From: Paenibacillus beijingensis
GTDB lineage: Bacteria > Bacillota > Bacilli > Paenibacillales > Paenibacillaceae
Assembly: GCF_000961095.1 (NCBI RefSeq)
Contig: NZ_CP011058.1
Coordinates: forward strand, 620,001 to 684,000
Length of the DNA: 64,000 bases
Reading direction: 5' to 3'
Part shown: one piece after another, positions 23,121 to 31,661 of the stretch
How the letters are laid out: the number at the start of each line of letters is the position of its first letter
Position numbering within the stretch: position 1 is the stretch's first letter
Notes under the pieces: model-generated
What the model was told of the DNA's origin: nothing
What the model saw: the letters and a program-made list of their open reading frames with translations, nothing else
The model's database searches: none
Made by a program: the position numbers and the translations under genes

Positions 23121-23921
23121 TTGAACTACGTAGTTTTAAGCAGAGGCGACAAATATTCCAACGAACTGACCGAGAAATTCCACCTTTTGGCCGCCGAACG
23201 AGGTTTTACACGAAACGACAAGGAGCCGGATATCGTTGTTTCCATTGGCGGAGACGGTACGATGCTGCATGCTTTTCATACGTACTTGGAACGGGTTGAC
23301 GAAGTCGCTTTTGTCGGTATCCATACCGGGCACCTCGGTTTTTATGCGGATTGGAAAGCAGACGAACTCGAGGAGCTGATCCGGATGATGGCTGAAACGC
23401 GGCCGCGAATCGTCCGGTATCCGCTGGCGGAGATTTTGCTGGAGACGCCGGAAGGCGTGACGGGATATATCTCATTGAACGAATTTACCCTTAAAGGCGT
23501 AGACGGCACACTCGTCGTGCAAGTGAACATTAATGACGAGCAGCTCGAGACATTCCGGGGGGACGGGCTTGTCATCTCAACACCATCCGGAAGTACGGCC
23601 TATAATAAAAGCTTGAACGGAGCGGTCATTCACCCCTCCATTCCTTCCATCCAGCTTGCGGAGATTGCTTCGATTAACAACCGGGTGTACCGGACGCTCG
23701 GAACATCCATTATTTTGCCGCAGCATCATCACTGCGACATTATTTCCAAGAAAGATCAGCGTCTGCTGCTGACGATCGACCACTTGAGCATCCAGCGCAA
23801 CGATATCCGTTCCATCCGCTGCAGCGTGGCGCCCCGCAAAATCAGTTTTGCGCGCTATCGGCCGTTTCCGTTCTGGAACCGGGTCCGCGATGCGTTCATC
23901 GATTATACCGAGCTCGATTAA
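23121..23921 (+). CDS. nadK: NAD kinase
   Basis: NAD kinase makes NADP+ from NAD+ and ATP or polyphosphate. The 266-residue protein has the GGDGT motif at 43-47 (VSIGGDGTMLHAF), GIHTGHLGFYADW and ISLNEFTLKG. It also has the second nucleotide motif DGLVISTPSGSTAYNKSLNG. These features and the length match the Bacillus NadF/NadK type. Translation seems to begin at a TTG (23121) with GGAAGGAG upstream. A promoter between ylbJ and nadK is possible but no clear match was seen. Confidence 0.95.
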   Translation: MNYVVLSRGDKYSNELTEKFHLLAAERGFTRNDKEPDIVVSIGGDGTMLHAFHTYLERVDEVAFVGIHTGHLGFYADWKADELEELIRMMAETRPRIVRYPLAEILLETPEGVTGYISLNEFTLKGVDGTLVVQVNINDEQLETFRGDGLVISTPSGSTAYNKSLNGAVIHPSIPSIQLAEIASINNRVYRTLGTSIILPQHHHCDIISKKDQRLLLTIDHLSIQRNDIRSIRCSVAPRKISFARYRPFPFWNRVRDAFIDYTELD

Positions 23922-23956
23922 CGATACCGAACAAGCGCATCATCGTTTGGCTGCTA

Positions 23957-24000
23957 AATAAGCTGTCCCCTCTTCGTTTCATGAGTGGGAGCAGCTTATT
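23957..24000 (+). terminator. Terminator of nadK
   Basis: AATAAGCTG at 23957-23965 pairs with CAGCTTATT at 23992-24000. An inner CCCCTC/GAGTGGG stem and a TTTTC tail complete it. Confidence 0.7.
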
Positions 24001-24036
24001 TTCTGCTTATGAAGCAGGCGGAAGACCGCACAAACA

Positions 24037-24072
24037 AACGAACCGGTCAAGGGCAGCCCTTTGACCGGTTCA
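24037..24072. repeat. GAACCG-type palindrome, copy 2
   Basis: ACGAACCGGTCAAGGG pairs with CCCTTTGACCGGTTCAT, between the convergent nadK and yutD-like genes. It probably helps to end the yutD-side transcript. Confidence 0.75.
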
Positions 24073-24096
24073 TCTTTAAAACAACCAAAGAAAACG

Positions 24097-24921
24097 TTAC
24101 TCCTGCCTGGAGCTTGCGCGGTTCGAATGGAAAACTTCCTGCGAGGATTGCTTGTCCCCGCCCTGCTGTTGGCGCCGTTCGCCTGCATAAGGCGGTTTGC
24201 GCTTGCCTCCCGATGAAACCGGTACACCGCCGCTATTGTCCCGACGCTCCGCCGATGCGGCGGATTCTTTGCGGTTGCCCCCCAGCAATTGCTCCTTACG
24301 GTCTCCGCCCGCTGGATTGGATCGTTTAGGCGATCCGTTGTTCCCGTCCTTCTTCCGCTCGGAAGGCGGCTGGCTCGCCTTCCGGCCGCCGTTTGCGCCT
24401 TTTGCCGCCCCATCCTTGCCGCCTGCGCCAGCCGAATCTTTAACCGGAAGCGAAGGAGCAGCCGAAGCATCCTTCCTCCGCTCTCTGTCACCATTGGAAC
24501 GGTACTCACGCCGGACCGGTTCGATCCGTTCGTCTGAACCGACAGTCTGCCGTTCTTCCCGCCTGCTTTCTCCAAGTCCTTCCCCAAGGCCAGGGTCAAG
24601 CTCTAAGCCGTCCGGATCCCCAAAGACGGTATCCTTCTGACCCTGGACGTGGCCGGTTTTTTCCAAAACAAAGTAAGCACAGCCGAAATTACAATACTCA
24701 TTCACATATTCCATAATTGCTGAATAAGCGGAGTCCTTGGTTGCTTTCGGATGATTGTCCCGGAAAAAACCTTTCAGCCGCAGCTGATTGTATCCCCAGT
24801 CGCCAATGATGAAGTCATACCGGTCCAGCACTTCGCTGTACCGCTCTCGAAACACTTCGGGGTTCCAGGCATTTTTATGTTCATGCACCAATTCATAGGA
24901 TTTGCCGCCGATCAGAATCAA
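24097..24921 (-). CDS. yutD: YutD-like protein with long low-complexity tail
   Basis: The first about 105 residues (ILIGGKSYELVHEHKNAWNP, RYSEVLDRYDFIIGDWGYNQLRLKGFF, EYCNFGCAYFVLEKTG) match the YutD/DUF1027 family, usually about 100 residues and of unknown function. The other about 165 residues are a Lys/Arg/Glu/Gly/Asn-rich disordered tail that suggests nucleic-acid or phase-separating behaviour; no domain is recognisable there. The start is a TTG at 24921, with AAGGAG at about 24934-24938. A hairpin repeat directly upstream ends in that ribosome binding site. The neighbour lipA is upstream on the same strand, the order known from B. subtilis. Confidence 0.8.
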   Translation of the reverse strand: MILIGGKSYELVHEHKNAWNPEVFRERYSEVLDRYDFIIGDWGYNQLRLKGFFRDNHPKATKDSAYSAIMEYVNEYCNFGCAYFVLEKTGHVQGQKDTVFGDPDGLELDPGLGEGLGESRREERQTVGSDERIEPVRREYRSNGDRERRKDASAAPSLPVKDSAGAGGKDGAAKGANGGRKASQPPSERKKDGNNGSPKRSNPAGGDRKEQLLGGNRKESAASAERRDNSGGVPVSSGGKRKPPYAGERRQQQGGDKQSSQEVFHSNRASSRQE

Positions 24922-24935
24922 CGATTTTCCAACTC

Positions 24936-24974
24936 CTTAAGGTTTGCGGAAAGCAAAACCACTTCGTAAGCTAC
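24936..24974 (-). repeat. Ribosome binding site-linked hairpin repeat, single copy upstream of yutD
   Basis: On the minus strand: TAGCTTACGAAGTG, then GGTTTTGC-TTTCC-GCAAACC, then TTAAGGAG. It matches the repeat at 19401-19560 in order and orientation, and again merges with the ribosome binding site. The stem has one bulge. Confidence 0.75.
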
Positions 24975-25014
24975 TTTTGAACAAATCGTGCCGCAGCGCT
25001 TCATCCTCTTGCGA

Positions 25015-25899
25015 TTATACTTGAGATGCAGCCGCCGACTGTACCTGCTCATGCGCATGATACGAACTCCGGACCATCGGACCGGACTCGACATGACTGA
25101 ATCCGCGCCTCAGCCCTTCCTCTTTCAGTTGCTTGAATTCATCGGGATGCACATACCGCTCCACTTCCAGATGATTCGGCGTCGGCTGCAAATATTGACC
25201 GAGCGTCAAAATATTGCAGTCCACCGCGCGCAGATCTTCCATCGCTTTAATAATTTCGTCCCATTCTTCGCCGACCCCGAGCATAATGCTCGACTTCGTC
25301 GGGATGTTCGGTTTCATCGCCTTGGCCTGCTTCAGCAGCTCGATTGAACGGTTGTATTTGGCCTTTGCGCGCACGCGGTCCGACAAGCGTTCCACCGTCT
25401 CGATATTATGATTCAAAATATCGGGATTCGCATCCATTACGATTTGCAACGCTTCCCAGTTACCCATAAAATCGGGAATGAGCACTTCCACGCTGCAAAG
25501 CGGAAGGCGTCTGCGGATCGCCCGGATCGTTTCCGCGAATATTGAAGCGCCTCCGTCTTTAAGATCGTCGCGGGCAACGGAGGTGACGACACAGTGACGC
25601 AGACCCATCTGTTCCGCCGCTTCGGCAACGCGCTCGGGCTCCTGCAAATCAAGCTCGGTCGGAAGACCGGTCTTGACGGCGCAGAAACGGCAAGCGCGCG
25701 TGCAGATATCGCCCAAAATCATGAAGGTGGCGGTACGGTTCGCCCAGCATTCATAAATATTGGGGCAGCGCGCCTCTTCGCATACGCTGTGTAAAGTCTT
25801 GGAACGCATCATATCTTTAATTTCGGCATAATTGCCGTCAGTGGTCAATTTTATTCGAAGCCAGTCCGGTTTACGGGCCTTATCGGTCGTTTTACTCAT
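25015..25899 (-). CDS. lipA: Lipoyl synthase
   Basis: This radical SAM enzyme inserts two sulfurs into octanoyl chains on lipoyl domains. The 294-residue protein carries the auxiliary cluster motif CEEARCPNIYEC, the radical SAM motif CTRACRFC and the C-terminal RSSYHAHE serine motif, so it is complete. The start is the ATG at 25899 with GAAGGGG upstream; a longer frame begins 39 bp earlier without a good ribosome binding site. It lies upstream of yutD and divergent from the LytH-type peptidase gene, the same gene neighbourhood as in B. subtilis (yutB, yunA, yunB). Confidence 0.96.
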   Translation of the reverse strand: MSKTTDKARKPDWLRIKLTTDGNYAEIKDMMRSKTLHSVCEEARCPNIYECWANRTATFMILGDICTRACRFCAVKTGLPTELDLQEPERVAEAAEQMGLRHCVVTSVARDDLKDGGASIFAETIRAIRRRLPLCSVEVLIPDFMGNWEALQIVMDANPDILNHNIETVERLSDRVRAKAKYNRSIELLKQAKAMKPNIPTKSSIMLGVGEEWDEIIKAMEDLRAVDCNILTLGQYLQPTPNHLEVERYVHPDEFKQLKEEGLRRGFSHVESGPMVRSSYHAHEQVQSAAASQV

Positions 25900-26028
25900 C
25901 CGTTCCCCTTCTTTCGTCTCGTAGATACGGTTGTTCATGCTTTCCGTCTTTGCTTATTATAGCATGTTTCGGATAAAAACCAATGATTTGCGGATCATAA
26001 CAGCATACTCAGGAGGTGAAACAAGCTT

Positions 26029-27096
26029 ATGCTGCGGAAATATCCGGCTGCCGCCGCCCTGCTCTCGGTAACCGTTTCATGGCTCGTCTTCTCCGCTGCC
26101 GGCGGTGCGGCGATCGCGCAAGCATCCGGTGCCGAGTCCGGCACAAAATCCCAGACCCACGGGACGGAAGACGGCGGACTGCACGAACGCAGGCTTGAAT
26201 ACGACCGAATGGCACTGCTTACCGGATTTGCCTGGTACCAGCTGGCCGCCATCGATCAATATGAGCGCACGCTCTCCGATGCCAAACCGAAAGAGAGGCC
26301 TAAGCTGGGACAATGGGCCGGCGTTTATATAAGCGAAGAAAAGTGGGCCGGCGAGCTCAACCCCGACAAAGGCGACAGCAACCCGAAGTCGATCCGCGTA
26401 TTTAACGGAATCGGCCGGGATGGGGATGGCGACGGCAAAGCCGAACGAACCAACGATGCCGACCTGCTTTATTCCGAAGCTGCGGCGCTTCTTCGTTACG
26501 GCAGTTCACAGGAAGATTTTGCAATCGGCTTATGGGAGTACTACCACAACATACGCTCCGTTCAACGGGTGAAGCAGTTTGCCAAATTGTATGAAACGTT
26601 TGACAGGCTGGATTTATTTCAAGGTTCCTTTCCGCTGCCCGTAAAGAGCCAATACTCATACCGCAGCACTTGGGGAACCGCCCGCAGCTGGGGCGGATAC
26701 CGCATTCACGAAGGAACCGATATTTTCGCCCATCACGGGCTCCCGGTCCGCAGTACAGTGTACGGAATTGTCGAAATTAAAGGATGGAACGCTTACGGCG
26801 GCTGGCGAATCGGCATCCGTGACCTCAACAACCGATATCATTATTACGCCCACCTGTCAGGGTTTGAAAAAAAGCTTGAAGCAGGCGACGTCGTCACTCC
26901 CGGACAGACGATCGGGTGGGTCGGAAGCTCCGGCTACGGCAAACCGGGTACTCAGGGCAAATTTCCACCCCATCTGCATTACGGCATCTATCGGGACCGC
27001 GGCTGGGTAGAATGGGCTTTCGACCCTTATCCGCTGCTGCACCGCTGGGAACGCGAAGAGCTGCAGCGGCTCCGGTCCGCCAAACGCAATCCATAA
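26029..27096 (+). CDS. lytH: Secreted M23 peptidase, LytH/YunA type
   Basis: The 355-residue protein has a signal peptide (YPAAAALLSVTVSWLVFSAAGGAAIAQA), a linker and a helical middle domain. A C-terminal M23 metallo-endopeptidase carries its zinc ligands in GYRIHEGTDIFA and in FPPHLHYGIYRD. In B. subtilis LytH trims peptide side chains to L-Ala during spore cortex synthesis. Synteny with lipA and yunB supports the LytH assignment over a generic M23 enzyme. The start is the ATG at 26029, after a CAGGAGGTGA ribosome binding site. It is convergent with yunB, with only 2 bp between the stops. Confidence 0.85.
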   Translation: MLRKYPAAAALLSVTVSWLVFSAAGGAAIAQASGAESGTKSQTHGTEDGGLHERRLEYDRMALLTGFAWYQLAAIDQYERTLSDAKPKERPKLGQWAGVYISEEKWAGELNPDKGDSNPKSIRVFNGIGRDGDGDGKAERTNDADLLYSEAAALLRYGSSQEDFAIGLWEYYHNIRSVQRVKQFAKLYETFDRLDLFQGSFPLPVKSQYSYRSTWGTARSWGGYRIHEGTDIFAHHGLPVRSTVYGIVEIKGWNAYGGWRIGIRDLNNRYHYYAHLSGFEKKLEAGDVVTPGQTIGWVGSSGYGKPGTQGKFPPHLHYGIYRDRGWVEWAFDPYPLLHRWEREELQRLRSAKRNP

Positions 27097-27098
27097 CC

Positions 27099-28070
27099 CT
27101 ACTGCGTTTCGCCCGCCGCAGACCCTGCGGCTCCTGGATTTGTTCCTGCGGAGGCGGGTGTATCCCCTCCGCTTTTTTTAGCTTCCGGCTGAATTTCTCC
27201 GCTGCCTTCCATGGAAGCGGGAGGCAATGTAAGCGCCGGAGCCCCTGCGGCGGAATCGCCGACGGGATTCCCTTTGCCGTCATAGTAATACATCGGCACA
27301 TCGCCCACGACAAGCAGATACGAAATCGGAATCTCCGATTCCACTTCCTCCGGTTCGGTGTCAAACGGAATGATGATCGCGACCTCGGCTTTAATATGAA
27401 TATAGACTTCGACCAAAATCATATTGATTCCGGCATCTTTCTGCCTTGTATTCAGCTCCACCTGCACGCTTCCGAGCGGTTCGAACTTAACGGGCATACG
27501 CGGCCCGAACGAAGCCAGAATCGCGCTGTCGAGCGCCTGGCCGACCGGAACATGCTCCGTTATTTCCTTCATGTTCACGAGCGTTGACTGTACCGTATCA
27601 ATAGTCTGCGTCGTAATCTTCATATGCTCGGCGTAGTTCAGCATAAAGCCCGAAACTTTACCCTCGTTATTCGTTTTCCAATCGATCAGTTTTTCAAAAT
27701 CGGACTCGGTGGCCACCTGATCGGTGATCGCTTTGTTGATGGACTGCGTGGCGATTTGCTTCACGCGCAGCTTGGCTACCTGCATGAGCGGCGGCCTCAG
27801 GTTGCGCTCTACAAAAATGAACGATTCCACCGCACCGGCCAGAAACAGCAGCATAATGATAATGATCCATCGCTTGCGCCTGCTTCCCGGCTTCGATGCC
27901 CTCCTGCCTGCAGTCCAGCTTCCTCCGCTGCGAAGCGGCCGCGATTGCCAGCGCCGGGTTTGTTTCGCCGGCGTCCGCAGAGGACGCCTGCCGGAGAGCC
28001 TCATTTTTCGTACCGGCCGGATCGGAAACGCGAACCAGCTTCTTCGCCCCCATTTTGCCAAGCGGCACAC
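27099..28070 (-). CDS. yunB: Sporulation protein YunB
   Basis: The 323-residue protein has a basic N-terminal region of about 68 residues, one membrane helix (RWIIIIMLLFLAGAVESFIFV) and the YunB domain. The domain includes LRPPLMQVAKLRVKQIATQSINKAI, VNMKEITEHVPVGQALDSAI and PFDTEPEEVESEIPISYLLVVGDVP. A Gly/Ala/Pro-rich tail follows. YunB is expressed under sigma E in B. subtilis and has no known biochemical role. The GTG at 28070 follows AAAGGA; an ATG at 28004 has no clear ribosome binding site. The N-terminal basic stretch is longer than in B. subtilis, so the start is uncertain. Confidence 0.85.
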   Translation of the reverse strand: MCRLAKWGRRSWFAFPIRPVRKMRLSGRRPLRTPAKQTRRWQSRPLRSGGSWTAGRRASKPGSRRKRWIIIIMLLFLAGAVESFIFVERNLRPPLMQVAKLRVKQIATQSINKAITDQVATESDFEKLIDWKTNNEGKVSGFMLNYAEHMKITTQTIDTVQSTLVNMKEITEHVPVGQALDSAILASFGPRMPVKFEPLGSVQVELNTRQKDAGINMILVEVYIHIKAEVAIIIPFDTEPEEVESEIPISYLLVVGDVPMYYYDGKGNPVGDSAAGAPALTLPPASMEGSGEIQPEAKKSGGDTPASAGTNPGAAGSAAGETQ

Positions 28071-28379
28071 CCCCTTTTCCTTTCATCCTGGGATCTGCAT
28101 CACTATGACAATATGCAAGGCCGGGACAAAACAGAAGGGCAAGCCGGGGCGGGAGGATATGAAAAAAGCGGCTGTCGCCATTCAAGGCTGAACGGCCGGA
28201 AGAACGTGTCTCCTGCTTCTACAAGCTCTCATTCCTCCCCCAGAGATCAGTGATACCGCACGTATAAGCTCCGTTCGATTCAGCCCGGTTCGATTCATTC
28301 CGGATGAGGGAGTCGATGGATGGCAGGTTATTTCCTAACGGCTGCCATTGCCGCTATTTTAATGAAAATGACCCCTTTG

Positions 28380-28560
28380 AAATTCTAACGGAGATGGGCG
28401 CAGCTATTGGTTGCAATAATCGCCCTGTTTGAGCGGAAACGATCAAATAAGGTCTTTCGCAGCAGTTACATTTTGCAAAAGGGCATTTTGAACACAATAA
28501 GGTCTTTGCGCGCCGTTAGTTTTCGAAGGTCGCAGGCGCAGTTCCCCGCGCGAGGTGCGA
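28380..28560. repeat. Degenerate intergenic repeats in the 28.1-28.8 kb gene-free stretch
   Basis: Two imperfect direct copies of AATAAGGTCTTTSGCRGC, followed by GTTA and TTTT, lie near 28447 and 28496. A G/C-rich inverted stretch follows around 28528-28575 (GGTCGCAGG ... CCTGCGACC). I see no gene in 28071-28811; it holds this block, a structured repeat and a terminator. Confidence 0.5.
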
Positions 28561-28638
28561 CGGGCGAACCTGCGACCCTAGCGCTGCCAGCGATGCGCTT
28601 TATCCACGATTCTTAGATTCGCATAATTTCATAACAAT

Positions 28639-28757
28639 GAGAAAACCTCTATCGAGGCCTCTCAGAGATGAGCGACCGCGTTTAAAGGTAGGTTTTATCG
28701 CCAAGATAGAATTTGATTTTCGCAACTGCGAAATTTATAAATTCTATCTGTGGTGAA
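28639..28757 (+). repeat. Long structured repeat (GACCGCGTTTA family), copy 1
   Basis: In order: AAAACCT (28642) able to pair with AGGTTTT (28690); a CCTC/GAGG hairpin; a conserved GATGAGCGACCGCGTTTA core; CGCCA pairing with TGGTG (28751-28755); and an 11-bp stem AGATAGAATTT (28704-28714) with AAATTCTATCT (28739-28749), capped by a TTTCGCA/TGCGAAA hairpin. Copy 3 at 62803 keeps the same helices with different bases. Confidence 0.7.
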
Positions 28758-28787
28758 AAAGCGGCAGACCGGGAAGTCAGCCGCTTT
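28755..28787 (-). terminator. Terminator of the DUF1328 gene
   Basis: AAAGCGGC pairs with GCCGCTTT, followed on the minus strand by TTTTTC. It lies 25 bp after the stop codon. Confidence 0.75.
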
Positions 28788-28811
28788 CGTCCTTATTACG
28801 GACCGGCGTAT

Positions 28812-28976
28812 CTAAGCTTTGCTGCGCCGTCCGAATATCAATGAAATGACGAACAAAATCAGAAATACGAAGAACAATACTTTCGCTACGCCCACCGCTG
28901 CGGAGACGATGCCGAAGAAACCGAAAATCCCGGCTACGATCGCTACAACAAGAAACAGTAAGGCCCATCCTAACAT
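28812..28976 (-). CDS. DUF1328 (YtjA-like) small membrane protein
   Basis: The 54-residue protein has two membrane helices: LGWALLFLVVAIVAGIFGFFG, then VAKVLFFVFLILFVISLIFG ending in a basic tail. The GIFGFFGI turn and length are diagnostic of DUF1328. Family members in other bacteria are induced by envelope or heat stress. The start is the ATG at 28976 after AAGGTGA; the frame is open further upstream but without a ribosome binding site. It has its own terminator. Confidence 0.85.
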   Translation of the reverse strand: MLGWALLFLVVAIVAGIFGFFGIVSAAVGVAKVLFFVFLILFVISLIFGRRSKA

Positions 28977-29127
28977 CGTTGTCACCTTGCTTTCCAAGTT
29001 AGTTTTCAGCGCTTGTGTTCTTTTAACCCCGTAAATGGGCATTCAAACTTCTTTCATGCTCGTCCCATCCCAATCGATTCCGGAGAACCGAGCTGACCTT
29101 ATTATGACCGGATCAAATCCAAATTAT

Positions 29128-29174
29128 GAGAAAAGCTCCTTTCGGAGCCATTCGAAGATGAGAGACCGCGTTTA
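29128..29174 (+). repeat. Structured repeat (GACCGCGTTTA family), copy 2, partial
   Basis: GAGAAAA, a GCTCC-TTTC-GGAGC hairpin, TTCGAAGATG, then AGAGACCGCGTTTA. Only the first half of the element is present. The hairpin bases differ from copy 1 but still pair. Confidence 0.6.
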
Positions 29175-29189
29175 GCGACCCCGACTTGA

Positions 29190-30575
29190 TCAAACCGTCT
29201 GCCGGATGCGGCGGAACACATCATAGCTTCGCTGCGCGCATTCCGAAATGCGGATCGGGTGAAAACCGACTACTTCGGCATACAACGTATCGTTTAGCTT
29301 GCTCGTCCAGCTCTGCGGCAATTGTTGCGCCCCGAGCATAGCTCCCATTACCGATCCGACGGTCGCTCCGTTGCAATCCGTATCCCAGCCGCCAAGGACG
29401 CTCGTCGTCACGGCGGTTTCGAAATCGCCTTTGGCAAAAATAAGGGATGCCGCCACGAGCGCGGCATTATTGTTCGTATGAACCGGGTTATAGCGGTTGA
29501 ACGCTTCCCAAATTTGCCTCACGAGATCGATCTGATCTTTCGCTTTCCGGGCGATATCGACGGCCCGGTGAATATCGCTCGACAGCCTGCAGCCGGCTGG
29601 AATCTCGCTCAGCCCGATTTCCACCAGCTTTTCGGCGTCGGATTCCGCGAAAGCCGCCGCGATCATAGCAGCTACAAACATTTCGCCGTATATCCCGTTC
29701 TTCACGTGCGAGAAAGAAGCGTCCCGCCAGGCAAATTCCGCCGCCAATTCCGGGTGTCCCGCCGCTCCGTACGCGAAGCCGTCCGCTCGGATTTGGGCGC
29801 CGATCCATTCACGGTACGGATTGAGATGCGTCCGCACCCAGTTATTTTTCACGGCCCAATCCGCCGGTTCCTCCTGTTCAAAAAAGCTCGTCACCTGGGC
29901 GAAATTCAAGTAAGCTTGCGTTTCGGCCGTACACACCTGACCGTAAGTTAAATTGTTGTGCCAAAGCTTGCCGATATCCCACGAATCCCAATCCGCTCCC
30001 TTTTGCTCCAGCAGCATCAAACCAAGAACGGTGTAACGGATGTCGTCGTCGCTTTCCATAAAGCGGATTTGTTCACGTTCGCTTTTTTTGCCATACGGCG
30101 CAAGCTGCAGTCCGTATTGCTCCGCCGCACGGGATCGTCCGGGCGTATACCCGCGAATCGGCCAGGCGTCCGCGCCTTCGAACCATAGCTTAATATTTTC
30201 CCAGCCGGCCCTGTTATCCGAACCTTCCATGAAGCAGAGAGCTTCCAGCGGTTTCCCCAGCGCGCAGCCAACCGCCCGGCCGAGCCACGCTCCGTAAAAC
30301 CGGTCCAGCCATTGCTCGTCCGTCAGCTCCGCATGTAAATTTCTCGGACCTGAAGGCCGCTGCTTCCGAATTTCGTCCAATTCCGAAGGCTCATCGTAAG
30401 GAAAAGACGGATCGACGGGGAGTACGGCGATCTCCTCGTACAGCTCCATCAATTTCTCCTCATCGTCCCCAGCCTGCGACAGCTTTTCCGTAAACCCATC
30501 GACATTGCAGCCTTCTTCCCCGCGTTGAATCATTTCGAATTGCACCAAATATTTCAACGAATCCCAGCCAGCCAT
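29190..30575 (-). CDS. ADP-ribosylglycohydrolase family protein
   Basis: The 461-residue protein has a helical ADP-ribosylglycohydrolase (DraG/ARH) domain with DRFYGAWLGRAVGCALGKPLE, the metal-binding ESDDDIRYTVLGLMLLE and GGWDTDCNGATVGSVMGAMLGA. Family enzymes remove ADP-ribose from proteins, DNA or small molecules; the substrate here is unknown. An N-terminal extension of about 80 residues precedes the domain. It starts 20 bp after an AraC-type regulator with a cupin sensor on the same strand, so the two are likely one operon. That suggests a carbohydrate-linked or nucleoside-linked substrate, not nitrogenase control. Confidence 0.88.
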   Translation of the reverse strand: MAGWDSLKYLVQFEMIQRGEEGCNVDGFTEKLSQAGDDEEKLMELYEEIAVLPVDPSFPYDEPSELDEIRKQRPSGPRNLHAELTDEQWLDRFYGAWLGRAVGCALGKPLEALCFMEGSDNRAGWENIKLWFEGADAWPIRGYTPGRSRAAEQYGLQLAPYGKKSEREQIRFMESDDDIRYTVLGLMLLEQKGADWDSWDIGKLWHNNLTYGQVCTAETQAYLNFAQVTSFFEQEEPADWAVKNNWVRTHLNPYREWIGAQIRADGFAYGAAGHPELAAEFAWRDASFSHVKNGIYGEMFVAAMIAAAFAESDAEKLVEIGLSEIPAGCRLSSDIHRAVDIARKAKDQIDLVRQIWEAFNRYNPVHTNNNAALVAASLIFAKGDFETAVTTSVLGGWDTDCNGATVGSVMGAMLGAQQLPQSWTSKLNDTLYAEVVGFHPIRISECAQRSYDVFRRIRQTV

Positions 30576-30595
30576 CCGATCCCGCTCCTATCCGG

Positions 30596-31546
30596 TTATT
30601 TTAGCTTCATTATAGGTTCGGTGCTGTGCATTGTCTTCTCGATATCGATCTCCATCTTCTCAAAAAGGGCTATTCTCGATTCGCGCTTCCGGTATTCCGC
30701 AGGAGAAACGCCGGTATGCTTTTTGAATGCACGGTAGAAAGGGGCCGTCGTTTCATAGCCGCATTCATAGAGGATATCCGAAATGGGCAGATTCGTGCCG
30801 GCGAGCATTCTTTTCGCTTCCCCAATCCGCAGCCGCGTCACATATTCCTTAAATCCTTCACCCATTTTCTCTTTGAAAAAATGCCGCGCCCGCGAAGGGC
30901 TAATATTCATGACGCCCGCCACGTCACTCAGCGTAATCGGTTCGCGGAAACGGGATTTGATGAAGTCCAGCGCCCGGATCAGCCGGTAATAATCGTGCAA
31001 AGCATGCTGCCATTCCTTGCCTGATGTGTGTCGGCCGTAATGACGCATAAGCAGGCCGCTAATCTGGATCAACTGGCCGAGCATCACCCCTTTGTGCCCC
31101 TCTTGTCCCGCTGTATATTCCTGCCACATTTCCCGAATGAGAGACCCGATTTGAACGGCCGCAGGTTCACCCGCAGCAATTTTATACGTAAAATGACCCG
31201 GCCTGTAAATAAACGGCTGAAGCAGCTCGGAATCGACCGCTTCAATGATGCGGGGATCAAAGAATACGAAGTAAAAGTTGCTTGGATTTATCGGATCGGA
31301 CGCGGCCGCATGCCGTTCCAGGTTGTTCACGACAAACACATCCCCGGGTCCGACGCTGTACGATTTTTCGCCAAAATAAAAGCTTCCCGAACCCGATATG
31401 CAGTACCCGAGTTCCAAATGATTGTGGGAATGAAAACGGTCGGTTTCCGTTTTCGGTGACCATTCAAATATATATACCGGCTTGTCCGCAGCCAACGCCA
31501 TCTCCCCAATCTGCACGAAATCATTTATTTTATCCATACTATACAA
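30596..31546 (-). CDS. AraC-family transcriptional regulator with cupin sensor
   Basis: The 316-residue protein has an N-terminal cupin (HSHNHLELGYCISGSGSFYFGEKSY, PGDVFVVNNLERH). It ends in two AraC helix-turn-helix motifs (ITLSDVAGVMNISPSRARHFFKEKMG and PISDILYECGYETTAPFYRAFKKHTGVSPAEYRK). Such regulators usually sense sugars and activate the adjacent genes. The following gene is an ADP-ribosylglycohydrolase 20 bp away. A poly-A stretch near 31613 belongs to the terminator of the gene on the far side, so this operon has its own promoter region at 31547-31612. Confidence 0.9.
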   Translation of the reverse strand: MYSMDKINDFVQIGEMALAADKPVYIFEWSPKTETDRFHSHNHLELGYCISGSGSFYFGEKSYSVGPGDVFVVNNLERHAAASDPINPSNFYFVFFDPRIIEAVDSELLQPFIYRPGHFTYKIAAGEPAAVQIGSLIREMWQEYTAGQEGHKGVMLGQLIQISGLLMRHYGRHTSGKEWQHALHDYYRLIRALDFIKSRFREPITLSDVAGVMNISPSRARHFFKEKMGEGFKEYVTRLRIGEAKRMLAGTNLPISDILYECGYETTAPFYRAFKKHTGVSPAEYRKRESRIALFEKMEIDIEKTMHSTEPIMKLK

Positions 31547-31611
31547 CGCTTGCGAACGTATTTCACTTGTACATTATGGAGAGGATCTTCCGATTTTCAA
31601 CGCACGAAAGT

Positions 31612-31644
31612 GCAAAAAAAAAGCCCTACGGAGCAAGGCTTTTT
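31612..31644 (-). terminator. Terminator of the adenine deaminase remnant
   Basis: AAAAGCC with GGGCTTT around TTGCTCCGTA, followed on the minus strand by eight or nine T residues, 18 bp after the ade stop. Confidence 0.8.
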
Positions 31645-31661
31645 CGATCATTCGTTTCTTC

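Noticed and set aside
29190..30575. Toxin-antitoxin or phage-defence role for the ADP-ribosylglycohydrolase
   Set aside because: Neighbour is an AraC-type sugar regulator and no ADP-ribosyltransferase is present.
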